Shown in pieces: positions 19,551-23,268 of a stretch of DNA of 23,268 nt. Below the pieces are notes generated by a model. The model saw only the letters and a program-made list of their open reading frames with translations, was not told the DNA's origin and searched no databases. How positions within the stretch are numbered: position 1 is the stretch's first letter; the number at the start of each line of letters is the position of its first letter. Origin of the DNA: Lentimicrobium sp. (GTDB lineage: Bacteria > Bacteroidota > Bacteroidia > Flavobacteriales > Flavobacteriaceae); NCBI GenBank assembly GCA_022758945.1, contig JAEMQE010000220.1:1-23268 (forward strand), in the 5' to 3' direction. The translations under genes were made by a program, and so were the position numbers.

Positions 19551-22370
19551 TTAGAAATTGTAACGTAAACTAAAGTTCCAAGTTCTTCCAAAACCGAAGA
19601 ATACTTGATTAGCTGTTGCAACACCATTGTAAACCTTTCCAGTTGATTCATAAGTCCCTAACGCAGGGTTAGTAGAACTTATATTATCAGATGTAAAAAT
19701 GTTAGTTTTTGATTCTGCAATATATACTTTATCCAAAACATTGTTCACATTCAATCTGAAGTTAAAAGAATCACCTCTCTTTTTATCTACAAATATTTTA
19801 TAAGAGAAACCAGCATCCATCAAGCCATAAGAAGGCAATTGCAATGAACCTTTATTTGTTGCGGAAGCAAAATTTGTTGGGTTAATAGCGGCATATACGT
19901 TATTATTGTAGTTATAGTTAGCGTCAACCGTAACTCGTGTAAGAACCTCATAAGATGCTCCCAAAGAAGCTGTAGTTTGAGCAGCATCACCCACTTTTAC
20001 ATTGTCTAGGTACAATAATGTGGAAGTACCACCACCAACTGGATTGTTTGAAACATCATATCGGTTACTAACTGCTTGACCTTTATATTTCCAATCCCCT
20101 ATTGAGAACATTGCTAATACTTTGAATTTATCGGTAACTCTTGCATTTCCTTCAAATTCAACACCTGAGTGTATTTCTGTAATTCCAGAAAAATTATAAT
20201 ACCCTTGTGGATTTAAAGGATCTACATCAGTCTGAGTTACAAACCTGTCTTTCCACTGCGTGTTGTATAAATTTATGTTTGCAGTAAAAATTTTTGAATG
20301 AAACCCATAACCTACTTCAATTCCTTGTATTTTTTCATTAACCACATTATTATTAACTACTGATTTATTATTTGGATAAACCGCACTAAAGAAAGGCTGT
20401 TTTGAATAATATCCAGCGTTAATAAATACATTGTGTTGCTCATTGATGTTATAATTAGCACCTGCTTTTACATTTCCTCCTAAAAGGTTTTTATAATCTG
20501 TACTAGAAAGTGGATCTGAATTTAAATAGGTAAAACGATCTACTTTTTTAAATCCTTGTTGAGAAACAGCCCCTTGTATAAATGCTGTTAAATTTCCTTT
20601 TGAATATTCTAATTGACTAAAAGCACCCAACCAATTCACAAGACCATCATTATCATATCCAACTTTTTGAGCTATATCTGCACTGGCAAATGGATTTTTA
20701 GATGGGTTTGAAGGATACGTTTCTGTTATAATTCTGTTAGGAATATTTACATTTGAATTATCTAAAAAAACATTGGCCCCTAATAGATTACTAATTCCTT
20801 GATAGTGTAGCCCTTTATAAGTTCTTGTGTCAATACCAAAATCTAAAGTATAATTAGCACCAAATTTTTTATTCAATTTTACAATTCCACCATACCAGTC
20901 ATGTGAATTATATGAATTAATTCTAGAGATACCTGTCGCGTTATCTGCGGGAACATTCGTTGCTTTACCTGTACTAAATGAGTTTATATAACCTGTATAA
21001 GGTGCCGGTGATGAGTTTGCTGGCGAAGTTGATTGAGATCTTGTTCTCGGAACTCCAGCAATCATAATAGTCTGCCCTGAATTCCAAGCTTGTATTTTAT
21101 CATAATCAACTAAACCGTCAGTAGTCCTAAAAGCATCACTTAAATAATTATTGCCTCTAGCGCCACCTATTCCAGATGCTCCGCCACCTCTACCCCAAGA
21201 ACCATATACAACGGTAGATAATTTAGTGGTTTCATTGATTTTCCAATCCCAATTTAATGACCCGATTGGTTTGTGGTAGAAATTTCTTCTCATACCAAAA
21301 TCTTGTCCATTTAAGTAACCATTATCAGAATTATATCGTGTATTTGGTTCTCCATTACTTCCATATTTTATATAATTCGCAATTGTGATTCCAGATGTTC
21401 TTTGGTTATGCCATTGAGGAGCACCTGTAAAAGTAAATTGGATATCATGTTTGTCATTTGGTTTGTAACCAAAGGCTATATAGTAGTTTTGCCCTTCGAA
21501 TTTTGTTCCGTTTATATAACCATCACCGCTAGTTGTACTTAATAACACAGAAGTAGAAAAACCACCTTTCAAAAGTCCGGTGTTATATGACCCTTGTACT
21601 TTTAAATAATTTGCATTACCAAAAGCAGAAGAAAATGCACCACCTTCTTTCATATCAGATGATTTTGTTAAAACGTTTATGGTTCCACCCACAGAGGAAA
21701 TTGCCAGTTTAGAAGATCCTAAACCTCTTTGTACCTGCATTGCAGAAGTAACATCAGACAAACCTGCCCAGTTACTCCAGTAAACGGCGCTATTTTCCAT
21801 GTCATTAACAGGGACCCCATTAATCATTACCGCAATGTTTTTTTGATCAAATCCACGAATATTAATTCTTGAATCTCCAAAACCTCCACCTCCTTTAGTG
21901 GCGTAAACTGAAGGTGTGTTTTTTAGAATTTCAGGAAATTCCTGAGTTCCTAATTTTTCTTGGATTTCTGCAGCTTTAATGGTAGAAACCGCTACAGGAG
22001 TTTTTCTGTCTTTTGCAATGTCAATAACTCCAGATGTCACGACAACTTCGGTCAATTCATTAGAAGTAGCAGTCAAAACGATAGTCCCTAAATTTGTAGT
22101 TCCTCCAGTTGAAACCGAAAATTGAACCGTTTTGGCATCATAACCAATAAAAGAAATAACTAATTCTCCTGAATTAGTAGTGGTATTAATAGAAAATTTT
22201 CCGTCAAAATCTGTTGACGTGCCGGTTTTTGTACCTTTAATAGCAACATTAGTTCCAGGCAATGAGTTTTGACCATCAGTGATTGTTCCAGTGATTTTTC
22301 CTTGCGAAAATACCGTCGAAACTACCATAAACAGTAATCCAGAGAGTACCCAATTTTTAATTGTTTTCAT
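19551..22370 (-). CDS. TonB-dependent outer membrane receptor with CarboxypepD_reg-like domain
   Basis: This 939-residue protein imports a large substrate across the outer membrane with energy from TonB. Residues 1-22 form a signal peptide ending VVSTVFSQ. Residues 23-110 are a CarboxypepD_reg-like domain (GKITGTITDGQNSLPGTNVAIKGTKTGTSTD...). The linker ELTEVVVTSGV may act as the TonB box. The plug spans about 120-235 with INIRGFDQKNIAVMINGVPVNDMEN and LGSSKLAISSVGGTINVLTKS. The beta-barrel fills the rest and ends in an aromatic strand, FSLRYNF, with terminal F. No SusD-like partner follows, so it is not a standard glycan-uptake pair; a siderophore or other metal complex is plausible but unproven. 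It is monocistronic by its terminator. Upstream is an array of TGTTAA repeats instead of a clear TAnnTTTG box. Confidence 0.95.
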   Translation of the reverse strand: MKTIKNWVLSGLLFMVVSTVFSQGKITGTITDGQNSLPGTNVAIKGTKTGTSTDFDGKFSINTTTNSGELVISFIGYDAKTVQFSVSTGGTTNLGTIVLTATSNELTEVVVTSGVIDIAKDRKTPVAVSTIKAAEIQEKLGTQEFPEILKNTPSVYATKGGGGFGDSRINIRGFDQKNIAVMINGVPVNDMENSAVYWSNWAGLSDVTSAMQVQRGLGSSKLAISSVGGTINVLTKSSDMKEGGAFSSAFGNANYLKVQGSYNTGLLKGGFSTSVLLSTTSGDGYINGTKFEGQNYYIAFGYKPNDKHDIQFTFTGAPQWHNQRTSGITIANYIKYGSNGEPNTRYNSDNGYLNGQDFGMRRNFYHKPIGSLNWDWKINETTKLSTVVYGSWGRGGGASGIGGARGNNYLSDAFRTTDGLVDYDKIQAWNSGQTIMIAGVPRTRSQSTSPANSSPAPYTGYINSFSTGKATNVPADNATGISRINSYNSHDWYGGIVKLNKKFGANYTLDFGIDTRTYKGLHYQGISNLLGANVFLDNSNVNIPNRIITETYPSNPSKNPFASADIAQKVGYDNDGLVNWLGAFSQLEYSKGNLTAFIQGAVSQQGFKKVDRFTYLNSDPLSSTDYKNLLGGNVKAGANYNINEQHNVFINAGYYSKQPFFSAVYPNNKSVVNNNVVNEKIQGIEVGYGFHSKIFTANINLYNTQWKDRFVTQTDVDPLNPQGYYNFSGITEIHSGVEFEGNARVTDKFKVLAMFSIGDWKYKGQAVSNRYDVSNNPVGGGTSTLLYLDNVKVGDAAQTTASLGASYEVLTRVTVDANYNYNNNVYAAINPTNFASATNKGSLQLPSYGLMDAGFSYKIFVDKKRGDSFNFRLNVNNVLDKVYIAESKTNIFTSDNISSTNPALGTYESTGKVYNGVATANQVFFGFGRTWNFSLRYNF

Positions 22371-22424
22371 GTTTGTTTTAGTTTACTAATTTTTGGCAAA
22401 ATTCTAACATTTAATCGATATAAA

Positions 22425-22500
22425 TGTTAAGGAAATGTTAATAAAATGTTTTTTAATATAGCATTGTTAATAAATGTTATTTTTTGTTAATAATTTGTCA
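22425..22500. repeat. Phased TGTTAA repeat array upstream of the TonB receptor
   Basis: Exact TGTTAA occurs at 22425, 22436, 22465 and 22485, with near copies TGTTTT (22447), TGTTAT (22475) and TTGTCA (22495). Most steps are 10 or 11 bp, with one of 18. The 333-nt gap between the receptor gene and pgi otherwise shows only the pgi terminator and AT-rich sequence. Confidence 0.55.
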
Positions 22501-22631
22501 ATCGAAATAACCTTACAAATTTGATAATCAAACAAATAGCTAATATTAACAACCTTGCATTAGTTGATAAATAATAGCAAAAGCTTTGAATTAAACTCAT
22601 CAAAGAGTGCTGTAGTTGATACAATTACATT

Positions 22632-22665
22632 AAAAAACCTTGACTTTTCATAAAATAAAGGTTTT
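22632..22665 (-). terminator. Intrinsic terminator of pgi
   Basis: AAAACCTT (22634-22641) and AAGGTTTT (22658-22665) pair exactly; the minus-strand RNA ends in six U. The loop is 16 nt, somewhat large. Confidence 0.65.
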
Positions 22666-22703
22666 CAGTGTATTTACGTTTTCAAAAATTGAAAATGATA
22701 CTG

Positions 22704-23268
22704 TTATTTATTATCCAAAAAGTGCTTCAACAAAAATTCGGTTGAGCTATCGTGAGAATTTACAGTTTTAGAATGTATTTCATCAAGAATGGAATTGGCT
22801 AATTGTTTGCCAAGTTCAACTCCCCATTGGTCATAACTGAAAATGTTCCAGATTATTCCCTGAACAAAAATCTTGTGTTCATATAGCGCAACCAAAGAAC
22901 CCAATGTTTTTGGGGTTAATTTTTGAATTAAAATTGTGTTTGTAGGCTTGTTCCCGCTGAATACTTTAAATGGTAATAGGAATTTTGCTTTTTCTTCAGC
23001 AAGACCTTGTTTATCAAATTCCGCTTGGACTTTTTCCTTAGTTTTGCCATTCATTAATGCTTCTGTTTGCGCAAAAAAGTTCGACATCAATTTATCATGA
23101 TGATCTTCGTTGCCGTACAATGGTTTTACAAACCCTAGAAAATCGGTTGGAATCAATTTGGTTCCTTGGTGAATCAACTGAAAGAACGCATGTTGTGCAT
23201 TGGTTCCTGGTTCGCCCCAAATAATAGTTCCCGTTTGATAACCTACTGGTTTTCCATCACGTCCTATG
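22704..23268 (-). CDS. pgi: Glucose-6-phosphate isomerase, C-terminal part (5' end outside window)
   Basis: The frame is open from the stop at 22704 to the window edge, giving 187 complete residues of a protein usually near 550. It begins IGRDGKPVGYQTGTIIWGEP and contains the PGI signature region WGEPGTNAQHAFFQLIHQGT, with the catalytic histidine region HQGTKLIPTDFLGF, and then ALYEHKIFVQGIIWNIFSYDQWGVELGKQLA, the second signature. The enzyme interconverts glucose-6-phosphate and fructose-6-phosphate in the cytosol. The ATG at 23177 is internal and not the start. It is transcribed toward the TonB receptor gene but is separated from it by a terminator. Confidence 0.97.
   Translation of the reverse strand, partial: IGRDGKPVGYQTGTIIWGEPGTNAQHAFFQLIHQGTKLIPTDFLGFVKPLYGNEDHHDKLMSNFFAQTEALMNGKTKEKVQAEFDKQGLAEEKAKFLLPFKVFSGNKPTNTILIQKLTPKTLGSLVALYEHKIFVQGIIWNIFSYDQWGVELGKQLANSILDEIHSKTVNSHDSSTEFLLKHFLDNK

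Overview
The window looks like ordinary chromosome of a Flavobacterium-type bacterium (phylum Bacteroidota). The DNA is AT-rich. At least ten intergenic sites match the Bacteroidota sigma factor box TAnnTTTG exactly, each close upstream of a start codon, and strong Shine-Dalgarno sequences are not seen. The protein set (SusC/TonB-type receptor with a CarboxypepD_reg domain, IPExxxVDY protein, long divergent PurF-like protein, AddA-like helicase beside kbl) is typical of the group. I see no phage, insertion sequence, CRISPR array, tRNA or rRNA.

Layout. 1-4340 (minus): the 5' part of kbl (glycine C-acetyltransferase) after an AddA/RecB-type helicase-nuclease. 4341-5689: superoxide dismutase, flanked by an intergenic region rich in elements: a perfect 16-bp palindrome, a Flavo-1-like structured RNA candidate, and, on the other side, two tandem small-RNA-like units on the minus strand. 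5690-11066 (minus): PurF-like amidotransferase, PfkB sugar/nucleoside kinase, di-haem cytochrome c peroxidase, RNase HI and PurN. 11242-16579 (plus): acyl carrier protein, FabF, RNase III, IPExxxVDY protein, pyruvate kinase and a Bax inhibitor-1/YccA-like membrane protein. 16634-17716 (minus): DNA polymerase IV. 17945-18415 (plus): CYTH phosphatase. 18416-23268 (minus): RlpA-like protein, a small four-helix membrane protein, a large TonB-dependent receptor and the 3' end of pgi.

The genes are mostly housekeeping: fatty acid synthesis (acpP-fabF), purine synthesis (purN, purF-like), glycolysis (pyk, pgi), nucleic acid maintenance (addA, rnhA, rnc, dinB), oxidative defence (sod, cytochrome c peroxidase) and envelope (RlpA, TonB receptor). 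Hairpin-plus-T terminators separate most transcription units, so likely operons are small: purN-rnhA, acpP-fabF-rnc with attenuation points, and IPExxxVDY-pyk.

The least explained material is between genes. The strongest candidate for something undescribed is the tandem pair of about 70-nt units at 5345-5631. Each has its own TAnnTTTG box, an invariant 19-nt core and a terminator hairpin. Also notable are a terminator-like hairpin inside the start of rnc, an inverted repeat around the likely purF promoter, a helically phased TGTTAA array upstream of the TonB receptor, and several short intergenic repeats of the kind dispersed through flavobacterial genomes.
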